DNA of 64,000 bases, from positions 117,002-181,001 of the forward strand of contig NZ_KI273058.1 of assembly GCF_000469545.1 (NCBI RefSeq), written 5' to 3'. This stretch comes from Mitsuokella sp. oral taxon 131 str. W9106. Lineage in GTDB: Bacteria > Bacillota > Negativicutes > Selenomonadales > Selenomonadaceae. Shown in pieces: positions 63,970 to 64,000 of this stretch; the stretch's first letter is position 1, and each line of letters starts with the position of its first letter. The notes below the pieces were generated by a model. That model was not told the origin of the DNA, made no database searches, and saw nothing but the letters and a program-made list of their open reading frames with translations. A program made the translations under genes and the position numbers.

Positions 63970-64000
63970 GCGGAAATAGCTCAGTGGTAGAGCATCACCT
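63970..64000 (+). tRNA. tRNA-Gly, 3' part outside window
   Basis: GCGGAAATAGCTCAGTGGTAG is the acceptor strand, D-stem and D-loop of a bacterial tRNA-Gly, followed by AGCATCACCT reaching the anticodon stem. The anticodon is not visible; GCC is likely from similarity to other tRNA-Gly genes. Confidence 0.85.

Overview
This window looks like a chromosomal segment of a high-GC, diderm Firmicute of the class Negativicutes, most likely a Selenomonas-like member of the Selenomonadales. Two kinds of gene point there. Firmicute-style markers include an LCP-family wall enzyme, RecD2, the ffs-dnaX-ebfC-recR-bofA block, a pyrimidine-nucleoside phosphorylase and an atpZ/atpI-led ATP synthase operon. Alongside them is a nearly complete set of genes for making and exporting Kdo-lipid A/LPS, which only outer-membrane bacteria need. 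I saw no transposase, integrase, phage gene or CRISPR array, so the window reads as core genome with a few accessory islands.

Layout. 1-8200: the 3' part of an LCP gene, an ABC-F ATPase, recD2, then metA between two exported proteins of unknown function. 8200-10500 (minus strand): nrdG, a small stand-alone protein resembling the glycyl-radical end of class III ribonucleotide reductase, and a MscS channel, with DnaA-box-like repeats between the last two. 10580-15750: an acetyltransferase, a nucleoside salvage group (deoB, pdp, cdd, a NupC-type transporter) and a small ORF. 15826-20710: tRNA-Ser, a YeiH-type transporter, the SRP RNA and dnaX-ebfC-recR-bofA. 20765-25683: pfkA, a diaminopimelate decarboxylase on the opposite strand, and wecA/tagO plus wecB for polyisoprenyl-linked glycan initiation. 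25869-33057: the F1Fo ATP synthase operon. 33137-34324 (minus): an iron-type alcohol dehydrogenase.

34477-50369 is the LPS superoperon: lpxC-fabZ-lpxA-lpxI-lpxB-msbA-[waaA::lpxK fusion]-kdsB-kdsA-kdsD-kdsC-lpxL-lptC-lptA-lptB-lptF/G. It runs in one direction with short gaps or overlaps and continues into a DUF3084 membrane protein, an RNase H-fold protein and a dCMP deaminase. It covers UDP-GlcNAc acylation to lipid A, the whole Kdo branch, Kdo transfer, flipping by MsbA and most of the Lpt transport bridge. lpxD, lptD and a second LptF/G permease are not in the window.

52685-64000: class I fructose-bisphosphate aldolase, a heavy-metal efflux pair (free HMA protein plus a P-type ATPase without an N-terminal HMA domain) behind a promoter with two palindromes, a chemoreceptor, a FlK-like thioesterase, a 1511-residue SF1 helicase with a C-terminal nuclease-like domain, a universal stress protein and the start of tRNA-Gly. 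The observations most worth following are the stand-alone NrdD-like glycyl-radical protein, the helicase-nuclease gene with its repeated leader element (a possible single-gene defence system), the WaaA-LpxK fusion, and the duplicated promoter module in front of the SRP RNA.
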